Below are positions 7,656-15,815 of a stretch of 64,000 bases of DNA, one piece after another. Each line of letters begins with the position of its first letter. Position 1 is the stretch's first letter. A program made the position numbers and the translations under genes. The stretch is taken from positions 16,384-80,383 of the forward strand of contig CAZYWK010000005.1 of assembly GCA_964651825.1 (NCBI GenBank), read 5' to 3'. Source of the stretch: Sva-07 sp964651825. GTDB taxonomy: Bacteria; Actinomycetota; Acidimicrobiia; Acidimicrobiales; Ilumatobacteraceae. The notes under the pieces were generated by a model. It was not told where the DNA came from. It was given only the letters and a program-made list of their open reading frames with translations, and searched no databases.

Positions 7656-8576
7656 ATGGGAGTCCGCTCGCTCGGGTACTTGCGTCTGGAGTCGAACGAC
7701 CTCGACGCGTGGAAGCTGTTCGGCGGTGAGTTCCTCGGCATGATGCCGGTCACGGGGGCTGACCCCGACTCGCTCTACTTCCGCATCGACGAGTACCCCG
7801 CCCGCCTCGTGGTGGCGCCAGGCCCCGAGCCGCGGATGACAGCGATGGGCTTCGAGGTGATGCATCGCCGCGAGCTCGACCAGCTCACCGCTGCCGTGGA
7901 GAGCACGGGGATCAAGGTCGTGGGTGGTACGCCCGAGGAGTGTGTCGAGCGGCGCGTCACCGGCTTCGTGCGCTTCGACGATCCGGCCGGCAACCCGGTC
8001 GAGCTGTTCTACGGACCGATCCTCGACCACATACCTGTGGCCACTCCGGCCGTGAGCGGGTTCGTCACGGGTGACATGGGGATGGGCCACGTGATCGTGT
8101 CGGCCGAGGACGGCCAGGCGACGTTCGACTTCTACACCGAGGTGCTCGGCTTCGTGGAGCGCAACACGATGGGCAAGACGTGGTTCCTCGGGTGCAACCC
8201 GCGCCACCACACGTTCGGCATCACCTCCCGCCGTGGCCCCGGCGTGCTGATGCACCTGATGCTGGAGGTGGCGACGATCGACGATGTCGGCCTGGCGATC
8301 GACCGGGCCGAGCAGCTGGGCGTGCCGACGATGCTCACGCTCGGCAAGCACACGAACGACCACATGGTGTCGTTCTACGTGTATTCGCCGGAGAAGTACG
8401 CGATCGAGGTCGGCTGGGACGGCCTGCGCGTCGAGACCGAGCGCCCCACCTACGAGATCACCAAGGGCGAGTTCTGGGGCCACAAGTTCCGGCCGTATCC
8501 CAAGCCGCCCGCGCCCGCGGACGCGCCGGCCGCCGCCGCCCCCGCCCCCACACCCGCCGAGGGGGGTGCGGTGTGA
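7656..8576 (+). CDS. Extradiol (type I) ring-cleavage dioxygenase, BphC/HsaC-like
   Basis: 306 residues from ATG 7656. Two tandem VOC domains, the C-terminal one carrying the iron triad His145 (GMGHVIV), His200 (MHLMLEV) and Glu251 (YAIEVG). Second-shell His184/185 (PRHHTFG) and His236 (TNDHMV) are also where BphC-type enzymes have them. It opens a catechol ring next to the hydroxyls using Fe(II) and O2. The last 25 residues are a Pro/Ala-rich tail absent from most relatives. The substrate could be a biphenyl-type, steroid-type or phenylpropionate-type catechol. The next gene begins within its stop codon. Confidence 0.93.
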   Translation: MGVRSLGYLRLESNDLDAWKLFGGEFLGMMPVTGADPDSLYFRIDEYPARLVVAPGPEPRMTAMGFEVMHRRELDQLTAAVESTGIKVVGGTPEECVERRVTGFVRFDDPAGNPVELFYGPILDHIPVATPAVSGFVTGDMGMGHVIVSAEDGQATFDFYTEVLGFVERNTMGKTWFLGCNPRHHTFGITSRRGPGVLMHLMLEVATIDDVGLAIDRAEQLGVPTMLTLGKHTNDHMVSFYVYSPEKYAIEVGWDGLRVETERPTYEITKGEFWGHKFRPYPKPPAPADAPAAAAPAPTPAEGGAV

Positions 8577-9367
8577 ACGCCGATCGGGAGGCCATCGAGG
8601 CGGCCGTCGAACGCCTCATCACGGCCGGCACCACGCACGTGCCGTGCGCACCGATCATCGACCTGCTGCCCGACGGCACCATCGACGACGCCTACGAGGT
8701 GCAGCAGCGGGTCATCGCCCTCACCCAGGCGGGAGCCCGGCAGGTCGGGCGCAAGATCGGGTTGACCTCGCCGGTCGTCCAGCAGATGTTCGGGGTCGAC
8801 CAGCCCGACTTCGGTGTGCTCTTCGCCGACATGGCGATCGGCGACGCCCAGCCCGTGCCGAACACCCGGCTGCTCCAGCCGCGCGTCGAGGCCGAGATCG
8901 CGTTCGTGCTGAAGGACGACCTGCCCGATCGACCGGTGATCTCGAGCGACGTGCTGCGGGCGACCGACTTCGTGGTCGCGGCAATCGAGATCGTCGACAG
9001 TCGGATCGAGGACTGGAACATCTCGATCGTCGACACCGTCGCCGACAACGCGTCGTCCGGCATGTTCGTACTCGGCGGGGCACCGAAACGACTCGCCGAC
9101 ATCGACGACCTCCGCACCTGCGAGATGGCGATGACGGTCGACGGCGGCGACGTCGTCAGCTCGGGCACGGGGGCCGCCTGCCTCGGCTCGCCGATCAACG
9201 CCGTGATCTGGCTCGCCAACGCGGTCGCCGAACGCGGCGCCCCGCTGCGGGCGGGCGAGGTGATCCTGTCCGGTTCGTTGGGCCCGCTCGTCACCGTCGA
9301 GCGCGGCAGTACCTACGAAGCCACCATCACCGGCCTCGGCTCCGTCCGCGCCACCTTCGCTCCGTAG
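8573..9367 (+). CDS. mhpD: 2-hydroxypenta-2,4-dienoate (2-keto-4-pentenoate) hydratase
   Basis: 264 residues from GTG 8573, in a four-base GTGA overlap with the dioxygenase stop. It belongs to the fumarylacetoacetate-hydrolase superfamily, MhpD/BphH branch: KIGLTSPVVQQMFGVDQPDFG, the acidic PRVEAEIAFVL metal site and VVAAIEIVDSRIEDW. It adds water to the dienoate released after ring cleavage, producing the aldolase substrate. No meta-cleavage-product hydrolase (BphD/MhpC) is seen in this operon, so that step must be encoded elsewhere. Confidence 0.95.
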   Translation: MNADREAIEAAVERLITAGTTHVPCAPIIDLLPDGTIDDAYEVQQRVIALTQAGARQVGRKIGLTSPVVQQMFGVDQPDFGVLFADMAIGDAQPVPNTRLLQPRVEAEIAFVLKDDLPDRPVISSDVLRATDFVVAAIEIVDSRIEDWNISIVDTVADNASSGMFVLGGAPKRLADIDDLRTCEMAMTVDGGDVVSSGTGAACLGSPINAVIWLANAVAERGAPLRAGEVILSGSLGPLVTVERGSTYEATITGLGSVRATFAP

Positions 9368-9410
9368 GCGGATCACGACCGGTGCCTGGACTTCCGACGG
9401 TTTGCGTCCG

Positions 9411-10487
9411 ATGGATCTGAGGATTCCACGGCACTGGGATGCCATCTCGGCGTCGTGGATGACGGCGGCACTGGCCGAGGCCTTCCCCGGTGTCGAGGTG
9501 AGCGAGGTGGCGGTGGTGCTGCGCGATGACGGCACGAACCGCCGGGCCCGTCTCGCCCTGTCGTACTCCCGCGGTTCGGGTCCGGCCACCGTGTTCCTGA
9601 AGGCGTCGGACCCCGACCACGCCGAGGTCAACGCGCGGACCGGTGGTGTGTTCAACGAGCCGCGGTTGTTCGCCTCGGGCGTGCCGTTGCCGCTCGATCA
9701 CCCAGCCGTGTACTTCACGCTGATCGACGAGGCACGGTTGGACTTCATCATGGTGATGGAGGACATCACCGCTCGCGGCGGCGACCCACGCGACGCAACC
9801 CGGCCGATGACCGTGGAACAGGTGGCAAGTGGCGTGGCGAGCCTGGCGCAGTTGCACAGCACGTTCTGGGGCGAACGGTTCGACCACCATCGCCAGCTGT
9901 CGTGGGTCGAGCCGTTCGTGGCATGGCGAGGCATGGCGACCGGGATCGACATCGGATTGGAGCGCGCCGGCACGACGATCCCCGCGGAGGTCCAGCGCCT
10001 CACCGGCAAGCAGATCGTGCGCGACATCTGGGTGCCGTTCGTCGGCACGCTGGCCACCGGCGGCCAGACACTCGTGCACGGCGACGCCCACATCGGTAAT
10101 ACCTACGTACTGCCTGACGACACCGTCGGCTTCCTGGACTGGCAGGTCGTACGACACGCCAACCCGGCGGTCGATCTCGGCTACTTCCTGCAGGGCGCGT
10201 GCACGATCGAGGACCGCCGTCGCTGCGAGCGCGACCTCGTCGAGGAATACCGCGGGGCGCTCACGCTCGGTGCTGACGAGCTGCCGTCGTCTGACGAGCT
10301 CTGGCTCCGCTACCGCGCCTCGACCGCGCACGGGCTCGCACTGTGGCTCGTCACCGCTGCCTCGGACTGGCAGCGGCTCGACGTCTCAGTCGCACTCGCC
10401 CAGCGCTACGCAGCCGCCTTCGTCGACCTCGACAGCCCCAGCGCCATCGAAGTGATCACCGAATCCACACCTCATCGAGATTCCTGA
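9411..10487 (+). CDS. Aminoglycoside-phosphotransferase-like kinase
   Basis: 358 residues from ATG 9411; a TTG three codons upstream is possible. The kinase-like fold shows a catalytic loop LVHGDAHIGNTY and a metal-binding segment VGFLDWQVV, as in the APH/EcKinase-like (DUF1679) group. These phosphorylate small molecules such as hydroxylated substrates or choline; the true substrate here is unknown. It follows the hydratase by 43 bases on the same strand and may be cotranscribed with the meta-cleavage genes, though such kinases also occur next to acyl-CoA dehydrogenases in steroid regions. Confidence 0.8.
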   Translation: MDLRIPRHWDAISASWMTAALAEAFPGVEVSEVAVVLRDDGTNRRARLALSYSRGSGPATVFLKASDPDHAEVNARTGGVFNEPRLFASGVPLPLDHPAVYFTLIDEARLDFIMVMEDITARGGDPRDATRPMTVEQVASGVASLAQLHSTFWGERFDHHRQLSWVEPFVAWRGMATGIDIGLERAGTTIPAEVQRLTGKQIVRDIWVPFVGTLATGGQTLVHGDAHIGNTYVLPDDTVGFLDWQVVRHANPAVDLGYFLQGACTIEDRRRCERDLVEEYRGALTLGADELPSSDELWLRYRASTAHGLALWLVTAASDWQRLDVSVALAQRYAAAFVDLDSPSAIEVITESTPHRDS

Positions 10488-10574
10488 GCACGGTGCTGAT
10501 CGATCTGCGTCGCGGTAGCGACAGGATCGACGTCGAGCGCGTGTGCCACGACGACAACGTACGTGCGGGGACCA

Positions 10575-11024
10575 TCACTCGTCGTCGCTGGGGATGACCG
10601 GGCCGCGGTGGGGATCGTCGGTCACCGGGTCGAACACGTTGAACCCGAGTGCCAGCGCTCCTCGAGCCATCTGGCGGTCGTGGGTGACCAGCGTCAGCGC
10701 CGCGGGGCCGAGGCGCATCGCTGACGCAACGTGGATCGAGTCTGCTCCGCCGAGCGGAGCTGGCAGCGCGATCGCCTCAGCCAGCAGTTCGTCGTTCACC
10801 GACATGAGCAAGAACTCGTCGACGTATTCGGAGACGATGTCCTGGTCGACCCCAGCGTTCCTCGTCACCCGGCGTACCTCGACTTCCATCAGGAGCGAGG
10901 CCACGAACCTGTCACCGCGTGCGGCAGCCGTCTCGAACCATTCCTTTGCAGCGGCGGACTGCTCCACGATGGCTCGCAACAGCACGGAACTGTCGACGTA
11001 CCAAGTGCGCTGCTGCTCACTCAT
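10575..11024 (-). CDS. vapC: PIN-domain toxin (VapC family)
   Basis: 149 residues from ATG 11024, overlapping the antitoxin stop by 8 bases. The four acidic positions of the PIN nuclease are present: Asp in WYVDSSVLL, Glu in LLMEVEV, Asp in GGADSIHVASA and Asp in THDRQMA. VapC toxins are Mg2+-dependent RNases that cut tRNA or rRNA when free of antitoxin. It is the second gene of a two-gene module with a Phd-type antitoxin. Confidence 0.9.
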   Translation of the reverse strand: MSEQQRTWYVDSSVLLRAIVEQSAAAKEWFETAAARGDRFVASLLMEVEVRRVTRNAGVDQDIVSEYVDEFLLMSVNDELLAEAIALPAPLGGADSIHVASAMRLGPAALTLVTHDRQMARGALALGFNVFDPVTDDPHRGPVIPSDDE

Positions 11025-11292
11025 CGAGACGCTGGCGATCGGATTCCAGCGCTTGCCCCACGTCGACTTCCGTTGACGCGGTTCGATAGGCGGAGCGCCT
11101 GGTGCCTGCACGCGGCGGAGCGAGCACGCCCGACATCACCAGCGCCTCGACGGGATCGTCCGACCCGGCGTTCGCCCGTTGCAGACGGTACGCAGGTACA
11201 CCGCGACGCAGGATGACCACCTCGCCCTCGTCGGCCAGCTTCGTCGCGCGAGACGGGTTCTGATTGAACTCGGTGAGCGACATCGTCGTCAT
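11017..11292 (-). CDS. Phd/YefM-type antitoxin
   Basis: 91 residues from ATG 11292 (MTTMSLTEFNQNPSRATK); an ATG at 11313 is possible but would start inside the operator-like palindrome. The N-terminal half matches Phd/YefM proteins that bind DNA (SLTEFNQNPS, EGEVVILRRGVPAYRL). The C-terminal tail is charged and would wrap the toxin. Gene order antitoxin-toxin with overlap is normal for the family. It likely represses its own promoter at 11301-11320. Confidence 0.88.
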   Translation of the reverse strand: MTTMSLTEFNQNPSRATKLADEGEVVILRRGVPAYRLQRANAGSDDPVEALVMSGVLAPPRAGTRRSAYRTASTEVDVGQALESDRQRLDE

Positions 11293-11300
11293 CTCGGTGA

Positions 11301-11320
11301 ATCTAGCATACATACTAGAT
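11301..11320. promoter_or_regulatory. Palindromic operator upstream of the Phd/VapC pair
   Basis: A perfect inverted repeat ATCTAG-N8-CTAGAT begins 8 bases upstream of the antitoxin ATG, in the only AT-rich stretch nearby. On the minus strand TATGCT inside it could be the -10 box. Its position fits autorepression by the antitoxin or the toxin-antitoxin complex. Confidence 0.6.
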
Positions 11321-11424
11321 ATTGCAGTGGAACCTTGGTCCGACCGGGAGGGCTGTTCCAAAGGTTTGTCCCAGGTCGCTCCGGGCGAGCGGCAGGGGGA
11401 TCGTGGCGAGGCAGAGCCGGGCGG

Positions 11425-12936
11425 TCAGTCGGTCCAGAGGTAGTGGTCGGCGGCGCGGTGGTGGTTGTAGATGGTCATCTCCTGCTTCTTGCTCAGGCGG
11501 TGGCCGTCGAAGCTGGGGGAGTGCATCCCGATCGTGATGTTCTCGGTGTTGTCGAGATCCTGGGTGAGGACCTCGCCGAGGTCGGCGTCGCGGTAGTCGT
11601 CGAAGTGCTGGGGGGTGAACTCGGTCTTCTTGTCGTAGTCCGCCACCGGAACCTGTTCGAGTGAGAACATCTCGAACAGGCAGGTGTCCGGGTCCTTGCC
11701 GTTCGGGCGGGCGCGGTAGCCGATGATGCAACCCTGGTTCGGCAGCAGGACAGTGTTGGGGAACACGTGCCACGCCGTGCCGGCAGCCGCCCAAGCCTGG
11801 GACGGGATCTCCGGCCAGTCGAGGCCGTCGGCTGTCGCCGCTTCGCGGAGCAGCTGCAGGTAGTACTGGCCCGCGTTCACCCCGTCGGGGACGTCGGCGG
11901 TGCGGAGCTGCTCCGCCACGCGGATGCTGCGCTCGGTCTCCAGGGCTTGCATGTCGTTGGCGATGTACTGGACGGCGTCGGCGATCGACCGGCGCTCGTC
12001 CTTCGCTCCCTCGACGTGCTTGCTGGACGGATCCTTGCCGAGTTCTTCGAGGTCAGCGTCGGTGATCGGGCCCTTCGCGGATTCGAGCGCCGACGCGCCG
12101 CTCTTCTTCGGCCCGAGGCTGGCGTAGCGGGCGAACTTGCCGAACGTCGCCGTCGGCGACCACGGCCGCCGGTCGAGCTCTTTCAGCGTGGCGATGTTGT
12201 GGTTGCGCTTGTCCCAGCGGGTGAGCTGAGGGTGGGTGCCGGGCACGTGGTACGCCTCGAGGAACCCGTCGAGTGCCGTCTTCCAGTTGCACGGCGCGAT
12301 GACGCTCTTCATCCACCGGTAGCGCATGTTCTCGAGGTGGAACGGCTCGAACACCTCGGGGATCGGGTCGAGATACTCCAGCAGCGGCTCGGCGTCAGGG
12401 TCCATGTTGATGAACACGAAGCCGGCCCACGTGTCGACCTGTACGGGTTGCAGCCCGAGGTCGTCGTCGGAGCGCGGGGTGAACTCCTCCGGGTCGAGCA
12501 CGAGGCGGATCGAGCCGTCGAGGTTCCAACGCCAGCCGTGGAACGGGCAGATGAGGGCGCCGACGCGGCCGCGGCCGGTGGCGAGGCGGGTGCCCCGGTG
12601 GCGGCATGCGTTGAAGTAGCCGCGGATCGTGTCGGTCGATTCGCGCACGACGAGGATCGAGTGGCCGCCGATCAGGTACTCGTAGTAGCTGCCGACGCCG
12701 GGGAGATCCTCCAGACGGCACGCCATGAGCCACGTGCGGGTGAACAGCTTGTCGACCTCGAGCTGCTGGAACTCGGCGTCGAGGTAGCGGCCCTTCGGGA
12801 TGAACGCGTCACCGAGCCGGTAGCGCTCGGGGACGACGTCGACCGGGACGTCCTCCGGTGACCACCGCCGGCGGACCGTGACCGGCTGCGTGTCGGAGTC
12901 GAGTGGTGAGGAGTCGATTGCGGATGTCATCGTCAT
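11425..12936 (-). CDS. Rieske [2Fe-2S] ring-hydroxylating oxygenase alpha subunit
   Basis: 503 residues. The Rieske cluster is bound by Cys111/His113 (ACRHRGTRL) and Cys130/His133 (CPFHGW). The catalytic domain has NWKTALDGFLEAYHVPGTH with iron ligands His230 and His235. Such enzymes insert O2 into aromatic or other hydrophobic substrates using electrons from a ferredoxin/reductase. No beta subunit, ferredoxin or reductase lies beside it, so it probably works as an alpha-only oligomer with partners encoded elsewhere. It sits between a toxin-antitoxin pair and a KstD-like dehydrogenase; the substrate is undefined. Confidence 0.93.
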   Translation of the reverse strand: MTMTSAIDSSPLDSDTQPVTVRRRWSPEDVPVDVVPERYRLGDAFIPKGRYLDAEFQQLEVDKLFTRTWLMACRLEDLPGVGSYYEYLIGGHSILVVRESTDTIRGYFNACRHRGTRLATGRGRVGALICPFHGWRWNLDGSIRLVLDPEEFTPRSDDDLGLQPVQVDTWAGFVFINMDPDAEPLLEYLDPIPEVFEPFHLENMRYRWMKSVIAPCNWKTALDGFLEAYHVPGTHPQLTRWDKRNHNIATLKELDRRPWSPTATFGKFARYASLGPKKSGASALESAKGPITDADLEELGKDPSSKHVEGAKDERRSIADAVQYIANDMQALETERSIRVAEQLRTADVPDGVNAGQYYLQLLREAATADGLDWPEIPSQAWAAAGTAWHVFPNTVLLPNQGCIIGYRARPNGKDPDTCLFEMFSLEQVPVADYDKKTEFTPQHFDDYRDADLGEVLTQDLDNTENITIGMHSPSFDGHRLSKKQEMTIYNHHRAADHYLWTD

Positions 12937-12986
12937 CTCCAGGACTGGTCGGTAGCGTGGCCGATGTTCAATTCAGTGTACTCATT

Positions 12987-13114
12987 CATCGCTCGGACCG
13001 GATCCCATCGAGCGATGTAGTTGTGGGGCCCTATTGACGCGACATCGCCATCGCTCGGCGAGCGGCGGCGCTGGCGATGTAGCTCTCGTGCGCCAATGAC
13101 GCGACATCGCCATC
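12987..13114. repeat. Two tandem 62-bp repeats with internal inverted repeat
   Basis: The gap between the Rieske gene and the flavoprotein gene is made of two 62-bp units (12987-13048 and 13049-13110), both starting CATCGCTCGG and both ending GACGCGACATCGC, plus the first bases of a third. In each unit GCGATGT pairs with ACATCGC about 20 bases later, so each can form a hairpin. The second unit reaches the flavoprotein stop codon. It may act as a double terminator or be a REP-like element. Confidence 0.7.
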
Positions 13115-14696
13115 ACCTTTCCTGGGCGGCCATGTCGAGGGCGGCGAGGTAGGAGAACACCATCGCGGAGCCGATCGGGCCGCCGGCGCCGGGGTAGATG
13201 CGGCCGAGCGCGGGTGCCATCGTGTTGCCCGACGCGTAGAGGCCCTCGATCACCGAGCCGTCCGGGCGCAGGACCCGGGCGTTGGCGTCGGTGGTGAGGC
13301 CGCCCTTCGTGCCGAGGTCGGTGACGACCACCTTCACCGCGTAGTACGGCGGCCGGTCGAGCACGCCGAGGCAGCGGTTCGGCCCGTCGGTGTGGGCACC
13401 GCGCAGGAGGGCGACCACTCGGTCCCACGGCGTCTCGCCGCGGTGGAACTGCTCGTCGACCCCGCTCAGTGCGTCGTCGTTGAAGCGGGCGACCGACTGC
13501 GTCAACGCGCCCGCTGGCACGCCGATCTGCTCGGCGAGCTCCTCGACGGTGTCGGCGCGCACGAGGGCTCCGGCTTCGAGCCAGGTGTCGACGTCGAACC
13601 AGCCGGGTGCCGGCGGGTCGACGGGCAACATGCCGAAGCCGTCGTTGTCGATCAGTCGCTGGTCGAACACCCAGTGGGTCGGCAGGGTCGAGGCGCCGCC
13701 GTCGGGATCGTGGGCGGCGAGGATCTCGTGGCCGGCGCGGTCGTAGGGGAGTCGCTCGTTCATGAAGCGCTCGCCGGCCGAGTTCACCCAGATGCCGCTC
13801 CACACCATCGTGTAGAACACCGGCCGCCCGTCGGGCGGCACGACACCCGGAGCGAACCACGCCTCGTCGAGCAGCGCGGTGCCCGCCCCGGCCTCGATGC
13901 CGGCGAGTAGCGCGTCGCCCGTGTTCGTCGCTACGCCCATCGTCCACTCGTGGGTGAGGGGTGCTTGGTGTTGCTGGCGCAGATCCCGGCTCGCCTCGTA
14001 GCCACCGGCCGCGAGCAGCACGCCGCGATCGGCGAACAGCTGCACCGTCTCGCCGTCGGACACCGCCTCGACACCGACCACCCGTTCGCCGTCGACGATC
14101 AGGCGCGTCAACGCGGTGCTGGTGCGGACCTCGCCGTGGCCGGTGTTCATGAACGCGCGCAGGGCGCGGCCGATCAGGGCCTGGCCGCCGACCATCGTCT
14201 CGGTGGGCTCGACGCCCCAGCGCTCGGTCCACAGCGGGCGGCGCACCAGCGGTTCGAGGTCGCCGAGCTCCGAGCGCTCGATCGTCCGCGGGAAGATCGT
14301 GCGTCCCTTGCGCAGCGCGCCAGGGGCCTCGGCGAAGTAGTCGGGCACGCCGCGCCACTCGAACTCGCCGATCGCGGGGTCGGCCTCGAGCTCGGCGATC
14401 ATCCGGGGACCGGCGTCGAGGTACGCCTCGCGGAGGGCGACCGGGGCGTCGTCGCCGATGATGGCATCGAGGTACGGCCGGGCCGCGTCGGAGCCGCCTT
14501 CCAGACCGGCGCGGACCTCGGCCGGATTGCCCGGGAGCCAGATGCCGGCGCCCGACCAGGCGGTCGTGCCACCGACGACGTCGGCCTTCTCGATCACCAG
14601 CGTGCGCAGGCCGCGTGCCGCCGCGGCGTAGGCGCCGAACAGCCCGCCGCCGGAGCCCACGACGATCACGTCGTAGCGGTCGTCGGTGGTAGCCAT
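13113..14696 (-). CDS. FAD-dependent dehydrogenase, 3-ketosteroid-1-dehydrogenase/fumarate-reductase type
   Basis: 527 residues from ATG 14696, which overlaps the cupin stop (TGATG). The dinucleotide-binding motif is VIVVGSGGGLFGAYAA near residue 10, followed by EKADVVGGTTAWSGAG, typical of KstD and related FAD_binding_2 enzymes. The C-terminal LYASGNTMAPALGRIYPGAGGPIGSAMVF closes the FAD site. KstD enzymes put a 1,2 double bond into 3-ketosteroids; relatives reduce fumarate-like substrates. Translational coupling to a cupin protein suggests the two serve one pathway. The exact substrate is inferred only by family. Confidence 0.88.
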   Translation of the reverse strand: MATTDDRYDVIVVGSGGGLFGAYAAAARGLRTLVIEKADVVGGTTAWSGAGIWLPGNPAEVRAGLEGGSDAARPYLDAIIGDDAPVALREAYLDAGPRMIAELEADPAIGEFEWRGVPDYFAEAPGALRKGRTIFPRTIERSELGDLEPLVRRPLWTERWGVEPTETMVGGQALIGRALRAFMNTGHGEVRTSTALTRLIVDGERVVGVEAVSDGETVQLFADRGVLLAAGGYEASRDLRQQHQAPLTHEWTMGVATNTGDALLAGIEAGAGTALLDEAWFAPGVVPPDGRPVFYTMVWSGIWVNSAGERFMNERLPYDRAGHEILAAHDPDGGASTLPTHWVFDQRLIDNDGFGMLPVDPPAPGWFDVDTWLEAGALVRADTVEELAEQIGVPAGALTQSVARFNDDALSGVDEQFHRGETPWDRVVALLRGAHTDGPNRCLGVLDRPPYYAVKVVVTDLGTKGGLTTDANARVLRPDGSVIEGLYASGNTMAPALGRIYPGAGGPIGSAMVFSYLAALDMAAQER

Positions 14697-15160
14697 CAGT
14701 TGGTCACCCAGCCGTGGGGGTGCCAGTAGGTGTCCAGCTTGGTGACCGGTTCGGGCCACGTCTCGACGAACGTCGCGCCGTGCGGCCCGGCGGTCAGCGT
14801 GTACGGCATCCCCGCGCTGACGACGAAGAACTGGCCCGGCCCGACCGTGCGGCCGGAGCGACCACCTTGCTCGACCGTCAGCTCGCCGCCGAACACGATG
14901 ACGAGCTGGCGCAGGCTCTGGTGGTGCGTCGGCATCGTGAACCCGGCGCGGAGGCGAACGCCGATCAGGTTGAACGCGGGATCGATCTTCGTCGAGCGCC
15001 ACATCGCGCCGTCGAACGTGGCCGCCACGTCGACCGGTGCCGCGGCGAGCGGTCCGCCGTCGATCCAGTGGTGCTGCGGGCTCGTGGGGTCGATCGAAAG
15101 TGGCGTCCAGCCCTCCGCGTTCGTAGCGTCGCCCAGCAGGTTGAAGTAGTCGATCGCCAC
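14696..15160 (-). CDS. Cupin-domain protein A
   Basis: 154 residues from GTG 15160. One cupin barrel: FTMPTHHQSLRQLVIVFGGELTVE holds the first motif with His-His, and GPGQFFVVSAGMPYTLTAG the second. It reads into the KstD-like gene with a one-base overlap. It is clearly related to the divergent cupin at 15273: both have an LxxDxxxWxPLSxD start, APVD-x-AATFDGAMW, AGxPYT-x-TAGP and FVETWP or YIETWP. Small cupins may be metal-dependent isomerases, dioxygenases or sensors; which applies is unknown. Confidence 0.8.
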   Translation of the reverse strand: MAIDYFNLLGDATNAEGWTPLSIDPTSPQHHWIDGGPLAAAPVDVAATFDGAMWRSTKIDPAFNLIGVRLRAGFTMPTHHQSLRQLVIVFGGELTVEQGGRSGRTVGPGQFFVVSAGMPYTLTAGPHGATFVETWPEPVTKLDTYWHPHGWVTN

Positions 15161-15191
15161 GACACCGATTGTGGTCCGCGGGCCGCCGCAG

Positions 15192-15253
15192 TGTCACGGT
15201 CGCTGCCAGGGGACATCCCATCAGGCAGGACGTCGGAAGGGCCGACGGTGACA
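15192..15253. promoter_or_regulatory. Inverted repeat in the divergent cupin promoter region
   Basis: TGTCACGGTCG at 15192-15202 is matched in inverse orientation by CGACGGTGACA at 15243-15253 (one mismatch), spanning the middle of the 112-bp gap between the two divergent cupin genes. It could bind one regulator that controls both directions. No clear -10 box can be assigned. Confidence 0.4.
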
Positions 15254-15272
15254 CCGGTGCGGCCCGCCGGGC

Positions 15273-15758
15273 ATGATGAACGCCGTGGGAATCACGTTCG
15301 CCGACCTCCTCGACGAGGAGGACTGGGTACCGCTGTCGCTCGACCAGCAGGCGTTCCCGAGCTACCTCTGGAACGACGGCGGGCTGCTCGCCGATGCGCC
15401 GGTCGACTTCGCCGCGACGTTCGACGGGGCGATGTGGATGAGCCGCAAGCCGATCGAGATCCCCGTGTTCAACCGCAACCCGCTGCGGGTGCGGCCGCAC
15501 TTCGTGGTGCCCCGGCATCACCACAACTTCGACGAGATGCTGTTCGTGTTCCAGGGCCAGTACAGCATCGAGTACGACGAGGACGATGGCACCACCAGCA
15601 CCGTCGTGGTGAAGCCGGGCGACGTGTTCGTCAGCCACGCCGGCACGCCCTACACGATGACCGCTGGCCCGGAAGGCGTCGTGTACATCGAGACGTGGCC
15701 GGGCCCGATCCGCCAGCTCACCACCACGTGGCACGACTCGGGCTGGGTGCGCCGCTGA
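15273..15758 (+). CDS. Cupin-domain protein B
   Basis: 161 residues from ATG 15273; ATG 15276 and GTG 15285 are alternatives. The cupin motifs are VVPRHHHNFDEMLFVFQGQYSIEY (three His and Glu as possible metal ligands) and KPGDVFVSHAGTPYTM. It is a divergent paralogue of the minus-strand cupin A and heads an operon with a cyclase-family hydrolase and a Baeyer-Villiger monooxygenase. The His-rich motif is more complete here than in cupin A, so this copy is the likelier metal enzyme. Confidence 0.82.
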   Translation: MMNAVGITFADLLDEEDWVPLSLDQQAFPSYLWNDGGLLADAPVDFAATFDGAMWMSRKPIEIPVFNRNPLRVRPHFVVPRHHHNFDEMLFVFQGQYSIEYDEDDGTTSTVVVKPGDVFVSHAGTPYTMTAGPEGVVYIETWPGPIRQLTTTWHDSGWVRR

Positions 15759-15815
15759 CCCACCGCTTGCCGCGCCGATCTGTCGGCGCCCGGACGTTCG
15801 ACGAAAGAGGAAACC

